Assembly (NCBI GenBank): GCA_045106855.1
Contig: JBGCFI010000008.1
Location: 95,604 to 159,603 of the forward strand
DNA: 64,000 nt
DNA from: Granulosicoccus sp045106855
GTDB lineage: Bacteria > Pseudomonadota > Gammaproteobacteria > Granulosicoccales > Granulosicoccaceae
Reading direction: 5' to 3'
In this document: positions 34,594 through 44,451 of the stretch, one piece after another
Layout of the letters: every line of letters starts with the position of its first letter
How positions within the stretch are numbered: the first letter of the stretch is position 1
The notes under the pieces: generated by a model
Told to the model about the DNA's origin: nothing
Databases searched by the model: none
What the model saw: the letters and a program-made list of their open reading frames with translations, nothing else
Made by a program: the position numbers and the translations under genes

Positions 34594-35165
34594 GCACTTG
34601 TCTGTCCGGATATACTGATAGACAGCTCCTCAGCGCTTGGCAATCGACTGACATCTCCATGATTATCTGCGTTCCAGAGTTCGGAGCGCCTTATCGCACG
34701 TGCGTTTTGTACATAGGCTGATTTAATATTCACCAATATGACGGTTGCGGGTGCCGGTAAATCGTTCGCAATGAAGCTCTGAAGAAGATCGGCGTTGATA
34801 GAGATGGTTGCCGTGCCCTTGATACGCAGCGCCTCGTCGACGCCGGGTACGATAAATAAAAGGCCAATTTGAGGATCGTTGATCAGGTTGCGTAGGGTAT
34901 CGATGCGGTTGTTACCGCGCCTGTCTGGAATCGCGATGGTGCGATCATCGAGAATTCGGAATGCCTCGCCCGGTTTGTCACCTCGTGGTGAGCAATCCAG
35001 ACCCTCATCTGAAACTGTGCTCAGAATAAAAAATGAAGAGAATGCCAGCCATTTCTGCATCAGCGGACTCAGTTTGTCGCTGATTTTTGACTGCGAAGTC
35101 TTGCGTGGAGAGCGATAGTGTTGCTCCAGATCCTCTATGGACTGCAGCAGATCGGATTTTGTCAC
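34590..35165 (-). CDS. PPOX-family (pyridoxamine 5'-phosphate oxidase-like) protein, MSMEG_1061 type
   Basis: A 191-residue split-barrel flavin-binding protein. The segment FFILSTVSDEGLDCSPRGDKPG is the hallmark of the MSMEG_1061-type subfamily, followed by IAIPDRRGNNRIDTLRNLINDPQIGLLFIVPG and a LRIKGTATIS strand. Members bind FMN, F420 or haem, and their substrates are mostly unknown. A general role in redox detoxification is plausible. The start is GTG at 35165. The stop overlaps a 72-codon membrane-protein gene. Confidence 0.82.
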   Translation of the reverse strand: MTKSDLLQSIEDLEQHYRSPRKTSQSKISDKLSPLMQKWLAFSSFFILSTVSDEGLDCSPRGDKPGEAFRILDDRTIAIPDRRGNNRIDTLRNLINDPQIGLLFIVPGVDEALRIKGTATISINADLLQSFIANDLPAPATVILVNIKSAYVQNARAIRRSELWNADNHGDVSRLPSAEELSISISGQTSA

Positions 35166-35569
35166 AGGCGGTAGCGCGCTGGTATCAGAGATGAGTGCCT
35201 GACTTTTAACAGATTAAGCGTATGGCGGCAACTGGCAATCTGATAAACGCCATTGCCAGATCATCAGCCCGCGAAGTAGCTCTGGTACTCTCCGCGGGCC
35301 GTTGAACCGTCGCTATTTGCATGCAGCGTTACGGTATTGGCTTGACGAGATAAATAATATGCTTAATCGGCAGTTACGGATGAGGCACATTGCTCAGAAT
35401 CCAATGGCGCTAAGTGAACCAGGTAACAAATCACGATCCCTGCATTGAAGATATAAGGTCATCGTGCGCATGGCGTCGGAGTGTTTTCACCAAACCGTCA
35501 GTGTTTTGTATAAACAAGCGCTCTTTTCCAACGTCGAAGATGATTCCGGTGATTTATTAAAAATTCGGG
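35166..35569. other. Intergenic region with two hairpins (35232-35259, 35267-35299)
   Basis: About 400 bases without a gene. CTGGCAAT (35232-35239) pairs with ATTGCCAG (35252-35259), and GCCCGCG (35267-35273) pairs with CGCGGGC (35293-35299), the second with an inner AGTA/TACT pair. They lie 67-134 bases upstream of the PPOX start. The region lies past the end of the amidase gene (stop at 35570), which is transcribed toward it, so they may serve as terminator or mRNA-stabilising structures. No T tract is present. Confidence 0.5.
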
Positions 35570-36964
35570 TTAAGCGCCGAGTGAATCCAGAGTCTTGAGC
35601 GGCGCGCGTTGAATGGAGTCGTAGTAGTTACGAATACCATCGACTAGTGCGGCTGCCAGACGGTTGCGGTAGTCATCGCTGGCCAGTCGATCAGCTTCCT
35701 CAACGTGACTAAGGCAACTGATTTCAATCAAGGCAGCAGGTGTAAAGCTTCGCGTCAGCACAAACAGCGTTTCCTCCTTCACACCGGCGTTCTGGACCTT
35801 ATCTGCATCGAAACTGACTTCGGAAAAAATATGTTGTTGCAGCGTTTTCGCTAGCCTGGCGGAGCCTTCGGTAAAAGCAAGATCCAAGGTCCGGGTTGTA
35901 TTGTTTGTGCGTTGAAATTCTCCTTTACGGGCCTGTCTTTGAACAGACAGGCTTTGCTCAATGTTTTTGCGCCCCGCGTAATAGGACTCCACCAGGTTGA
36001 CTTCTGTTTGCGGTAGGTGGTTGAAGTGGAGGGAGATGACCATATCGGCCTCACTTTTCCTTATGGCGTCGACACGCGACTGACGGGACAAGCCATAGTC
36101 GTGATGGCGCGTGAGTCGAACATCGATATCGTCAACTTCGTTCAGAAAAAGCCTAATCCGGCGGGCAATATCCAGCGTCAGGTCTTTTTCAAGGAGGCCG
36201 TTGTGTCCTTTGGATCCCGGGTCTGAACCGCCATGGCCCGGATCAATCATGACAATAAAGGGTTCGTTGTCAGTTTTTGCAGTCAGAGATCGCGCGCTAT
36301 AAGACATGTCCTGCCAGTGGGAGCGTTGGAATCCCCGAGGGCTGAGAACGGCGCTGAATTCTTGCAGATGTCGATGGACCGTGCTTACTTTCAGCATGTC
36401 ACCGTCCTCGGTACCGGGCCATCTGACATGTTTGCTGTCAATCGAGGCGGTGTTTAGAGTTTTGATGGCGGGTAGTGTCGCTAGCACGTTTGCTATAGCG
36501 GATGAGTGCCTGTCGCCATCCATCATCGCGACGTTTTTCAGGAACGACACATCAGCTTTACTGCGTATTGGCGCCTGTTCACTGACGTTTTCGGCATTGG
36601 CTTGACGAACTGGGTTATTTTTTTTCGGCTTTTCCAAACGTTGTACCGTATCGTCAGGGGCCTCATCCAGGTTTGTGTCGTTTAGTGGATTTACCGGATC
36701 AACTTGAACGGCTTGCTCTTGCATGGCAGCATCTGCAGCAACATCGGCGATATTAGCTGTTGGCAGCGTATTGGGTACAAAAGCCGGAAAAATGCTGGAA
36801 TAGGCCAGCGCGTTGGCCTCATCCGAGACAAGTTGTGCGTTTTCAGCTTGGGCCGGCACCGGGCTCGCTATCGATGCATGGCCACGGCTTTCCATGGGCT
36901 TATCCACATAAAAAGCGCTGGCGATTGCAATAGTGCCAAGGCTCAAGGCCAGTTTGATAACCAT
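35570..36964 (-). CDS. N-acetylmuramoyl-L-alanine amidase (Amidase_3)
   Basis: A 464-residue periplasmic cell-wall hydrolase. An N-terminal hydrophobic signal/anchor (residues 2-20) is followed by a long Ala/Pro/Glu-rich low-complexity region to about residue 220, with no clear AMIN domain. The zinc-dependent Amidase_3 domain (about 232-455) shows IDPGHGGSDPG (His), LLEKDLTLDIA (Glu), SLHFNH (His) and LIEISCLSHVEE (catalytic Glu). It cleaves the amide bond between MurNAc and L-Ala during septal splitting or turnover. The long disordered linker may span the periplasm. The ATG lies opposite the thioesterase gene end, and the gene is probably monocistronic. Confidence 0.9.
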   Translation of the reverse strand: MVIKLALSLGTIAIASAFYVDKPMESRGHASIASPVPAQAENAQLVSDEANALAYSSIFPAFVPNTLPTANIADVAADAAMQEQAVQVDPVNPLNDTNLDEAPDDTVQRLEKPKKNNPVRQANAENVSEQAPIRSKADVSFLKNVAMMDGDRHSSAIANVLATLPAIKTLNTASIDSKHVRWPGTEDGDMLKVSTVHRHLQEFSAVLSPRGFQRSHWQDMSYSARSLTAKTDNEPFIVMIDPGHGGSDPGSKGHNGLLEKDLTLDIARRIRLFLNEVDDIDVRLTRHHDYGLSRQSRVDAIRKSEADMVISLHFNHLPQTEVNLVESYYAGRKNIEQSLSVQRQARKGEFQRTNNTTRTLDLAFTEGSARLAKTLQQHIFSEVSFDADKVQNAGVKEETLFVLTRSFTPAALIEISCLSHVEEADRLASDDYRNRLAAALVDGIRNYYDSIQRAPLKTLDSLGA

Positions 36965-37103
36965 AAGACCACATCACAGACACGAAGACTCTGTGAGGGG
37001 TGGCGCAAATTATGTGCCAGCTTGCTAGCGTATTTTTAAGATAATGCAAGTGGCGATGTTACATCGTCGTATAAACGGCATGGAAGAAGCCGCCGGGTAA
37101 GAT

Positions 37104-37886
37104 TTACGGTTGGCGTAATATCAGCGTCTGCAAGGCCCTGCCAACAACACCTTGCTCGTCGAATAACAAGGCGTCGGCCAGTCCGATTCCATTGGGTTCC
37201 CAGTAACCGACACTTTGTGAACCAAGCCACTCACCAACCGGATCACGTTGTAGTACCAGAGTCAGGTCGGTATTCATGAACGTTATATCGGTGGGTTCCG
37301 CATTGCGTCCAAACGCGTTTCCGCAATCGGCTAGTGGGCAAATACGCTGAAACGGTGTGGGGATTTCGTCAGTTAGCAATGGCAGAGTTTTCACCCAAGC
37401 GGTTGTAGGACCCGGAAGTGGAGTCTGGCCATCCGGATAACGTATCCGGACGCCATCGCCATTAAATGCAGGCTTGTCATGTAAGGTATCTTTTAACGGA
37501 AATTCGCCAGCGTGAGCTTCGTCGGCCGTTCCAAAGTGTTGCTGGTAAGTTGGGATGCCTGATAACTCGACTGAGCTTAGATGCATTCCCGCCGCCGTAA
37601 TGACCACTTTATCCTCACCATCGATCAGCCGAGCTTCAGAAAGACTGACGGTGCGGCCATTCCTGGTAACTGTGGCCTCGATACGAAATCCAGCGTACGG
37701 TACGGGGCGTTGAAGATTAACAGTCAGTCTGGTGAGTCTTTGCGCAGGTAGCAGCTTTTGTAACGCACGAGCAACCAGCCCTGTCGGAGGGCCAGCATGA
37801 CAGGCATGTTCATCCCACGGCCCACGCGTATGTGGGGTTGGCTGAAACCATTCGTTGTCAATCGATGTGAAGAAGCTATCGCTCAT
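37104..37886 (-). CDS. TesB-like acyl-CoA thioesterase family protein
   Basis: A 260-residue double-hotdog protein of the 4HBT_3 type. The opening FQPTPHTRGPWDEHACHAGPPTGLVARAL and the following RLTVNLQRPVPYAGFRIEATVTRNGRTV are recognised hallmarks of actinobacterial and proteobacterial 'thioesterase family' proteins. It is expected to hydrolyse acyl-CoA esters, substrate unknown. It starts 16 bases after the uvrA stop on the same strand, so the two are probably co-transcribed, which may be accidental. Confidence 0.82.
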   Translation of the reverse strand: MSDSFFTSIDNEWFQPTPHTRGPWDEHACHAGPPTGLVARALQKLLPAQRLTRLTVNLQRPVPYAGFRIEATVTRNGRTVSLSEARLIDGEDKVVITAAGMHLSSVELSGIPTYQQHFGTADEAHAGEFPLKDTLHDKPAFNGDGVRIRYPDGQTPLPGPTTAWVKTLPLLTDEIPTPFQRICPLADCGNAFGRNAEPTDITFMNTDLTLVLQRDPVGEWLGSQSVGYWEPNGIGLADALLFDEQGVVGRALQTLILRQP

Positions 37887-37902
37887 GGGACTAATCTACT
37901 GA

Positions 37903-40900
37903 CTAGTTGGAGAGTATGTCGTTAAGAAACGACGCTGTGTGAGAGCGCCTGGATTGCGCGACTTTTGCCGGCCTTCCTTTGGCAACCACTTTTCCTCCAC
38001 CGTCACCACCCTCAGGCCCCATATCAATTAACCAGTCTGCTTCTGCCATGATATCCAGATTGTGCTCGATGACAATCACCGAGTTGCCTGCATCAACCAG
38101 CCGCTGCAGTACATGAATCAGCCTTTCCACATCAGCCATATGCAGGCCGACAGTGGGCTCATCCAGAATATACAAAGTATGCACGCTCGCAATGGTGCGG
38201 CCTTTTGAATCCTGTACTGCGGGTTTAGCCTTGGCTAATTCAGATACCAGCTTGATTCGTTGTGCTTCTCCACCGCTCAAGGTTCGGCTTTGCTGACCGA
38301 GCGTCAGGTAACCAAGCCCGACATCCTGGAGTAATTTTAATGAATGATGGATGTTCGTGTGATTGATAAAGAACTCGACACCTTCATCCACGTTCATCAT
38401 CAATACATCACCAATAGACTTATCTTTATAAGTGATAGATAGTGTTTCGTGGTTGAATCGTTGTCCATTACAGACTTCACAGAGCACGCGAACATCCGGC
38501 AGGAAGCTCATTTCGATGCGTTGCATACCTTGACCTGCACATTCCTGGCATCGCCCGTCACCGGTATTGAACGAAAATCGACTGGCACTGTAGCCACGTA
38601 TTCTTGCTTCGGTGGTATCAGCAAACAAACGCCGGATGTTATCCCAGAAGCCGATATAAGTTGCAGGGCAGGAGCGCGATGTCTTGCCAATAGGTGTCTG
38701 GTCAACCTCCAGAAGGCGAGAGATGCTTTCCCAACCCGTGATGGCTTCACATCCGACAAGTGTGCCCAGTTTTCGCCGATTCTTTTGTGCATTAAGAACG
38801 CGCAGGCTGTCATGAAGAACATCCCGAACCAGAGTGCTCTTCCCTGATCCTGACACACCTGTGACACAAACCAGCTGTGCGAGCGGAATGTCTACGCTTA
38901 CCTTTTTTAGATTATGCAGACTGGCATTTTTGATGTGTAGCGAATGTTCAGGCTTTTTACGCGCCGGGTACAGCGGATGTTTCAGTGGTTTATCCAGTAA
39001 CCGCCCGGTAGCTGAGTTCGGATTTTTACGTACCTGCGAGACAGTGCCAGTGGCCACGATCTCACCACCTCGGACGCCGGCACCGGGACCGATATCGATG
39101 ATGTGATCTGCGCTCCTGATCGTATCTTCATCATGTTCGACGACAACAATCGTATTGCCTTTGCTTTGCAAACTGCCCAGAGTCTCCAGCAGCATGCGGT
39201 TGTCTCGTGGGTGCAAGCCGATAGTCGGTTCGTCAAGGATGTAACAAACGCCCTGCAGGTTGGATCCGAGTTGGGCCGCCAGGCGTATTCGTTGAGCTTC
39301 ACCCCCGCTTAGTGTGGGTGCTGCGCGATCCAGGGACAGATAAGACAGACCTACCTGATCAAGAAAATCCAGACGCGATTGCAACTCTTTCAGGCTGTCG
39401 CGCGCAATGACAGCTTCTCTATCATTCAGTTTTATCTCGTTAAATGTCTTGCCCGCTTCCTCGATCGACTGGCAGGTGTAGTCTGCAATGTTCCAGTCCT
39501 TGAAATACACAGACAGAGATTCAGGTTTTAATCGCTGGCCTGCACAGCCCGGACACTCTATGGGATCCTCATCCTTGCCTTCCCAGCTGCGTTCCTCGCC
39601 GGTCTGTTCCTCGTCAAAGCCGGGAATGATGACACCTGTGCCGAAGCAATCCAGGCACCATCCATGGCGGGAATTATAGGAAAACATGCGTGGATCGAGT
39701 TCGGGAAAACTGCGTTGACAGCTGGCGCAGGCACGTTGAGTTGAAAACAGTTTTTCGTTACGGTTTGTGCTGCCTATTTTGACAAGACCACTACCATAGT
39801 CGACTGCACGTTGTATCAGCAGTTGCAGTTCGGCTTCATGTTTGACATCAACACGAATCGAGCCCACCGGCAAGTCAATAGTATGTTCCTTGAAGCGATC
39901 AAGCCGGGGCCATTCGGCGGTCGGTTGGGGCGTGCCGTCAACACGCAGAAAGTCAAACCCTTTATTGAGCCCCCATTTTGCAAGGTCCGTGTAGTAGCCC
40001 TTGCGATCAACGATAAGTGGCGCATGTAAACTGACTGCTTTGCCACGATGTTGTTTGATGATTTGTGCAGTGATGGCATCAACCGACTGGGCTGAAATTT
40101 CTACTTCACAATCCGGGCAGTATTGCACGCCCAGTTTGACAAACAGTAGTCGAAGAAAGTGATAGATCTCAGTCATGGTGGCAACAGTACTTTTGCGTCC
40201 ACCACGGCTGGTCCGTTGTTCAATAGCCACGGTTGGTGGTATGCCGGTGATCGCATCAACGTCAGGCCTCGATGCGGGCTGTACGAATTGACGGGCATAC
40301 GCGTTCAGTGACTCCAGGTACCGGCGCTGCCCTTCGTTAAAAACGATATCAAAAGCCAGTGTGCTCTTACCGCTGCCACTTACCCCCGTGATCACAGTAA
40401 ACGCGTCGCGAGGTATTTCCACCTCTATATTCTTTAGATTGTGCTCGCGCGCCTTGTGCACATGGATGCTGTCACTTGTGACTATTTTCGGTACTGCAAT
40501 GGCCGGATGTGCAGGTTCCGAGATGGCTGACTGCCTGAGTTTGTCACTGGCATCCTGATACTCGCGTAGCGAGGCGGCCGTAACGCTGCTCTTGTGCGAC
40601 ATCACTTGTTTAAGGGTGCCTTTGCAAATAATTCTGCCGCCGGCATCACCGCCCTGCGGGCCCAGATCTATGATCCAGTCAGCATTGGCAATGACATCCA
40701 GATTATGTTCGATAACTAACAGTGAATGCCCTTGTGCAACCAGTTGTTCGAAAGCACCAAGCAATTTATCAATGTCCTCGAAGTGCAAACCAGTAGTGGG
40801 TTCATCAAACAGAAACAGAGTGTGTCCCTCTATCGTGCGCTTGGATCGGATCATTGCTGCTTGTCCAAGATAGGCGGCCAGTTTCAGACGTTGCGCCTCA

Positions 40901-43425
40901 CCTCCACTGAGGGTAGGTACCGGTTGCCCCAGTTGCAGATATCCCAGGCCAACCTCCTTTAACGGTTGCAGGGCAGTGAGTACCGCCTTGTTATCACGAA
41001 AAAATTCCAGCGCACGTTCAACCGTCATTTCCAATACGTCAGCAATTGACTGACCTTGCTCTTCATGGGCGTTAAATAATTTGATCTCCAGGAGCTCAGG
41101 ACGGTAGCGGCGACCTGAGCACTCGGCACAGCGTAAATAAACGTCGGAGAGAAATTGCATTTCTACGTGCTCGAAGCCGTTGCCAGAGCATGCCGGACAG
41201 CGCATACCGGAGTTAAAGCTGAAAGCGCTGGCCTTGTAGCCGCGATTGGCTGCTTCCGGAACTTTCTCAAACAGCTTTCTGATCGCTTCAAACGCTCCGG
41301 TATAGCTGACCGGGTTGGAACGGGCAGATTTTCCGATTGGCGACTGATCAACCAGAATCACATCGCTTATCTGATCGTGACCTTCTATTGAATCGTAAGG
41401 CTGAGGCAGATCCTTGGGTTTACCCTTTATCGATGAGAGTGCATTGAAGAGCGTATCTTGAATAAGTGTGGACTTGCCGGATCCGCTCGGACCTGTCAGG
41501 CAGACGAGCCGGTTGAGCGGGATACTCAGATCGATGTTTTTCAGATTATGCCCGGTCGCACCCTTGAGGATTAGCGCTGGCGAGTTTCTGTTTGTGCCTG
41601 CTCGCGTTGTGGTCTTGAATTTCAACGATTTGTCACCGTTGAGGTATTGCGCGGTCAACGAAGATTTTTGTGCCAGTAATGCCTGTGGTTTTCCGTTGAA
41701 CACGATATTGCCGCCGGCGTTACCGGGGCCCGGGCCGATGTCAATAATACGATCAGCAGCCAGCATGAGCTGCGGGTCATGTTCCACGACGATAAGCGTG
41801 TTACCGGCATCCCGCAGTCTTTGCAGTACCCGGATGACCCGATCCATATCCTGAGCATGTAAACCGATACTGGGCTCATCAAGCACGAACAGTGTGTTGA
41901 CCAGAGAGGTACCCAGTGCTGTCGTGAGGTTAATACGCTGTACTTCTCCCCCTGACAACGTTCTTGATTGCCGATCAAGGCACAGGTAACCGAGACCGAC
42001 ATCGTTGAGGTAGGCCAGTCGTGAGCGCATCTCCTTGACGACCATTGTCGTTGCATCATCCTTGTGCCCTTCAGCGATGGATTCAACGAAGGTTTGAGCA
42101 CGCTCCAGTGGCAAGCGCATGATGTCGATCACGTTAAGTCCGGGCAGGGTTTTCATTCTGGAGGCAGGCAGCTTGCTGTCCGGTGAACGATAACGTTGCT
42201 TCGGGTCAAGCACCGTGGTTGCCTGCTGAAGTGTGCCAATACGCCAGTTCAAGGATGCCGGTTTTAATCGAGCGCCGTAGCAGGCGGTACACTCGTCATA
42301 ACTTCGGTACTTGGCCAGCATGACTCTGACGTGCATGCGATAGGATTTACGTTCCAGCCAGTCAAAAAATCCGACGACACCATACCAGTCGCTTTTATCG
42401 CCAGCATCGCCTTCGATGACCCAACGCTGCTGTTTTGCGGTCATTTTTTCATACGGAACATCCATGGGTATACCGGCTTTTTTCGCAGCCTTTTCCATAT
42501 CGCGTTGGCAGACCCTTGATTTTTCAGTCTGAAAAACCTTTACGGCTCCGCCTTTAAGCGATTTGCTCGTGTCGGGGATGGCCAGACGATAATCTATGCC
42601 AATAACCCGGCCAAATCCTTTACACGCCTCACATGCGCCCAAAGGGGAGTTGAACGAAAAACTTGACGGAGTGGGTTCTCTGAAGTTTGTACCGCAATCA
42701 TCGCAACGCAGCGTCGTCGAGTAGTTGTGTTGCCTGACAGAGCGACGTTCATCATCAAGCGTGTGCACGCACAGGCTGCCTTGTCCATAACGAAGCGCGG
42801 CTTCAACTGCCTCAATAAAGCGACCACGATTGTCATCGGTAGTGCGTAAACGATCCTGGATGACATCGATGATTTTTTTGGTTTGCTTGTGAACTCGGGT
42901 ATAGCCCTGACGCGCTAGCCAGTCGGTTATTTCATCGGCACTGAAATTTTCCGGAATGCGAACTTGAAACGTCACCATGATCCGTTCTGGCTCTGTGCCA
43001 TTGAACCATTCGTGACTGATGTTCTCAGGGGTGTCCTGTTTAACCGCTTTGCCACAATCACCGCAATATAATTGTGCGGTTCTGGCAAACAGCAGTTTGA
43101 GGTGATCGTTAAGCTCGGTCATTGTGCCGACGGTGGAGCGAGAGGTTCGCACCGGATTGGTTTGATCAATGGCAATTGCCGGGGGAATACCTTCTATTCG
43201 ATCCACTTTGGGTTTGTCCATGCGATCCAGAAACTGTCGCGCATAGGGAGAGAAGGTTTCGACATAGCGCCGCTGACCTTCCGCATAGATGGTGTCGAAG
43301 GCAAGAGTCGACTTGCCACTGCCGCTGACACCGGTTACCACGATCAGTTCGCCATGCGGCAGGGTAAGGTCGAGCGCTTTCAGATTGTTCTGATGGGCGT
43401 TCTCGATCAGGATATGCTTGCTCAT
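37903..43425 (-). CDS. uvrA: Tandem-fused UvrA excinuclease subunit (four ABC cassettes)
   Basis: At 1840 residues this is about twice the usual UvrA length of roughly 940. It is two complete UvrA units in one chain (about 1-980 and 990-1840). All four nucleotide sites look intact: Walker A motifs begin at 32, 645, 1014 and 1523 (all SGSGKST), each with its own LSGGE signature and Walker B DEP followed by GLH. Both halves keep a RRYxE...ARQF segment, an STVxTMTE UvrB-interaction region and zinc-binding CxxC pairs. UvrA dimers load UvrB on damaged DNA, so a fusion would act as a covalent dimer. Long UvrA forms are known in some bacteria. It could be the sole UvrA or a second, specialised one. 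Confidence 0.93.
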   Translation of the reverse strand: MSKHILIENAHQNNLKALDLTLPHGELIVVTGVSGSGKSTLAFDTIYAEGQRRYVETFSPYARQFLDRMDKPKVDRIEGIPPAIAIDQTNPVRTSRSTVGTMTELNDHLKLLFARTAQLYCGDCGKAVKQDTPENISHEWFNGTEPERIMVTFQVRIPENFSADEITDWLARQGYTRVHKQTKKIIDVIQDRLRTTDDNRGRFIEAVEAALRYGQGSLCVHTLDDERRSVRQHNYSTTLRCDDCGTNFREPTPSSFSFNSPLGACEACKGFGRVIGIDYRLAIPDTSKSLKGGAVKVFQTEKSRVCQRDMEKAAKKAGIPMDVPYEKMTAKQQRWVIEGDAGDKSDWYGVVGFFDWLERKSYRMHVRVMLAKYRSYDECTACYGARLKPASLNWRIGTLQQATTVLDPKQRYRSPDSKLPASRMKTLPGLNVIDIMRLPLERAQTFVESIAEGHKDDATTMVVKEMRSRLAYLNDVGLGYLCLDRQSRTLSGGEVQRINLTTALGTSLVNTLFVLDEPSIGLHAQDMDRVIRVLQRLRDAGNTLIVVEHDPQLMLAADRIIDIGPGPGNAGGNIVFNGKPQALLAQKSSLTAQYLNGDKSLKFKTTTRAGTNRNSPALILKGATGHNLKNIDLSIPLNRLVCLTGPSGSGKSTLIQDTLFNALSSIKGKPKDLPQPYDSIEGHDQISDVILVDQSPIGKSARSNPVSYTGAFEAIRKLFEKVPEAANRGYKASAFSFNSGMRCPACSGNGFEHVEMQFLSDVYLRCAECSGRRYRPELLEIKLFNAHEEQGQSIADVLEMTVERALEFFRDNKAVLTALQPLKEVGLGYLQLGQPVPTLSGGEAQRLKLAAYLGQAAMIRSKRTIEGHTLFLFDEPTTGLHFEDIDKLLGAFEQLVAQGHSLLVIEHNLDVIANADWIIDLGPQGGDAGGRIICKGTLKQVMSHKSSVTAASLREYQDASDKLRQSAISEPAHPAIAVPKIVTSDSIHVHKAREHNLKNIEVEIPRDAFTVITGVSGSGKSTLAFDIVFNEGQRRYLESLNAYARQFVQPASRPDVDAITGIPPTVAIEQRTSRGGRKSTVATMTEIYHFLRLLFVKLGVQYCPDCEVEISAQSVDAITAQIIKQHRGKAVSLHAPLIVDRKGYYTDLAKWGLNKGFDFLRVDGTPQPTAEWPRLDRFKEHTIDLPVGSIRVDVKHEAELQLLIQRAVDYGSGLVKIGSTNRNEKLFSTQRACASCQRSFPELDPRMFSYNSRHGWCLDCFGTGVIIPGFDEEQTGEERSWEGKDEDPIECPGCAGQRLKPESLSVYFKDWNIADYTCQSIEEAGKTFNEIKLNDREAVIARDSLKELQSRLDFLDQVGLSYLSLDRAAPTLSGGEAQRIRLAAQLGSNLQGVCYILDEPTIGLHPRDNRMLLETLGSLQSKGNTIVVVEHDEDTIRSADHIIDIGPGAGVRGGEIVATGTVSQVRKNPNSATGRLLDKPLKHPLYPARKKPEHSLHIKNASLHNLKKVSVDIPLAQLVCVTGVSGSGKSTLVRDVLHDSLRVLNAQKNRRKLGTLVGCEAITGWESISRLLEVDQTPIGKTSRSCPATYIGFWDNIRRLFADTTEARIRGYSASRFSFNTGDGRCQECAGQGMQRIEMSFLPDVRVLCEVCNGQRFNHETLSITYKDKSIGDVLMMNVDEGVEFFINHTNIHHSLKLLQDVGLGYLTLGQQSRTLSGGEAQRIKLVSELAKAKPAVQDSKGRTIASVHTLYILDEPTVGLHMADVERLIHVLQRLVDAGNSVIVIEHNLDIMAEADWLIDMGPEGGDGGGKVVAKGRPAKVAQSRRSHTASFLNDILSN

Positions 43426-43451
43426 TTGTTATTCACTGTGCGACGTGGTAC

Positions 43452-43550
43452 GTAGTGTACGGATCTGCGCCGTCATGGACTCATTCCTGTCTATGCAAGA
43501 ATCTCCGGATTCCTGATAAATACAAGACAGGCGACACGGTAGTGTACGGA
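43452..43550 (+). repeat. 12-bp direct repeat in the uvrA-phyH divergent region
   Basis: GTAGTGTACGGA occurs at 43452-43463 and again at 43539-43550, 87 bases apart in the same orientation, in the 253-base region between the divergent uvrA and PhyH genes. A GAATC-TCCG-GATTC inverted repeat lies between them. No LexA-type CTGT-N8-ACAG site was found. Confidence 0.45.
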
Positions 43551-43678
43551 GGGGTAAACTTCAACTATCTTGAGTGGAAACACGTCCGGCATGGCTCCAA
43601 GGGATTATCCCGGTCCTAAGCCATTGCCCGGTCATTCACTCTTAAAATGAACATAGGGCAACACCTCAAGGTGACATC

Positions 43679-44437
43679 GTGACTGATCTCTCTCAAGCGG
43701 TAACCGATTTTAATCGAGATGGTTATTTCGTTGCGCGCGACCTTTTCAGCACGGATCACGTCAAGGCTCTGGTCGCCCTGATTGATCACTCGCTGAAGCC
43801 TGCACTTGCGCCAGTGGAATTCGAGGCTGATGTGCATTATCCGGGCGCACCGGTGTCACGTCAGGCACCGGGAGGCCAGACACCGCGCCGACTATTGCAT
43901 GCATTTGGGCGCGATTCGCTGTTCCAGCAGGTCGGTAAGCATCCGCAAGTGGTGCAGCTACTTAAAAAACTGATGAATGCCGGGCAGATTCGGTTGTCAC
44001 AGAATCACCACAATTGTGTGATGACAAAACACCCCGGGTTCAGCAGTGTAACAAGCTGGCATCAGGATATCCGCTACTGGCGCTTCGACCGACGCGAGCT
44101 GGTCAGTACATGGCTGGCACTTGGACCGGAGACGCGTGAGAATGGCGGTTTGTTGGTAATACCCGGATCGCATACACTCGATTTCGAACCCGGTCAATTT
44201 GATGCATCATTGTTTTTACGCACCGATCTGGACGACAACGCCGAGCTTCTGGACAAAGCGGTTGTAGTTGAGTTGCAGGCTGGCGATATGTTGTTTTTTC
44301 ACTCCCGTACGCTTCATGCCGCGGGTCAGAACGAGACCGACATGATAAAGCGTTCGCTGGTTTACACTTACCGGGCTGAAGACAACCAGCCAATTCCCGA
44401 GACTCGCTCTGCGCTCTACGAAGATATCCCGGTATAA
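43679..44437 (+). CDS. Phytanoyl-CoA dioxygenase (PhyH) family protein
   Basis: A 252-residue Fe(II)/2-oxoglutarate oxygenase. The His-x-Asp pair lies in SWHQDIRYW, the distal His in FHSRTLHAAG, and an Arg in KRSLVYTYR should hold 2-oxoglutarate. NGGLLVIPGSH is a conserved PhyH strand. The substrate is unknown. Bacterial PhyH proteins hydroxylate acyl chains, amino acids, ectoine and natural products. The start is GTG at 43679 with AAGG upstream. It is followed after 14 bases by a phosphopantetheinyl transferase gene, suggesting a link to carrier-protein-bound intermediates. Confidence 0.85.
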   Translation: MTDLSQAVTDFNRDGYFVARDLFSTDHVKALVALIDHSLKPALAPVEFEADVHYPGAPVSRQAPGGQTPRRLLHAFGRDSLFQQVGKHPQVVQLLKKLMNAGQIRLSQNHHNCVMTKHPGFSSVTSWHQDIRYWRFDRRELVSTWLALGPETRENGGLLVIPGSHTLDFEPGQFDASLFLRTDLDDNAELLDKAVVVELQAGDMLFFHSRTLHAAGQNETDMIKRSLVYTYRAEDNQPIPETRSALYEDIPV

Positions 44438-44451
44438 ATTGACAATCGTTC

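Noticed and set aside
36965..37103. Possible small gene between the amidase and thioesterase genes
   Set aside because: No frame with a start signal. The overlapping forward frame (36704-37039) is antisense to the amidase N-terminus.
38449..43455. Many 60-150-codon forward frames across uvrA
   Set aside because: They are antisense shadows of a single long gene with complete, recognisable motifs.
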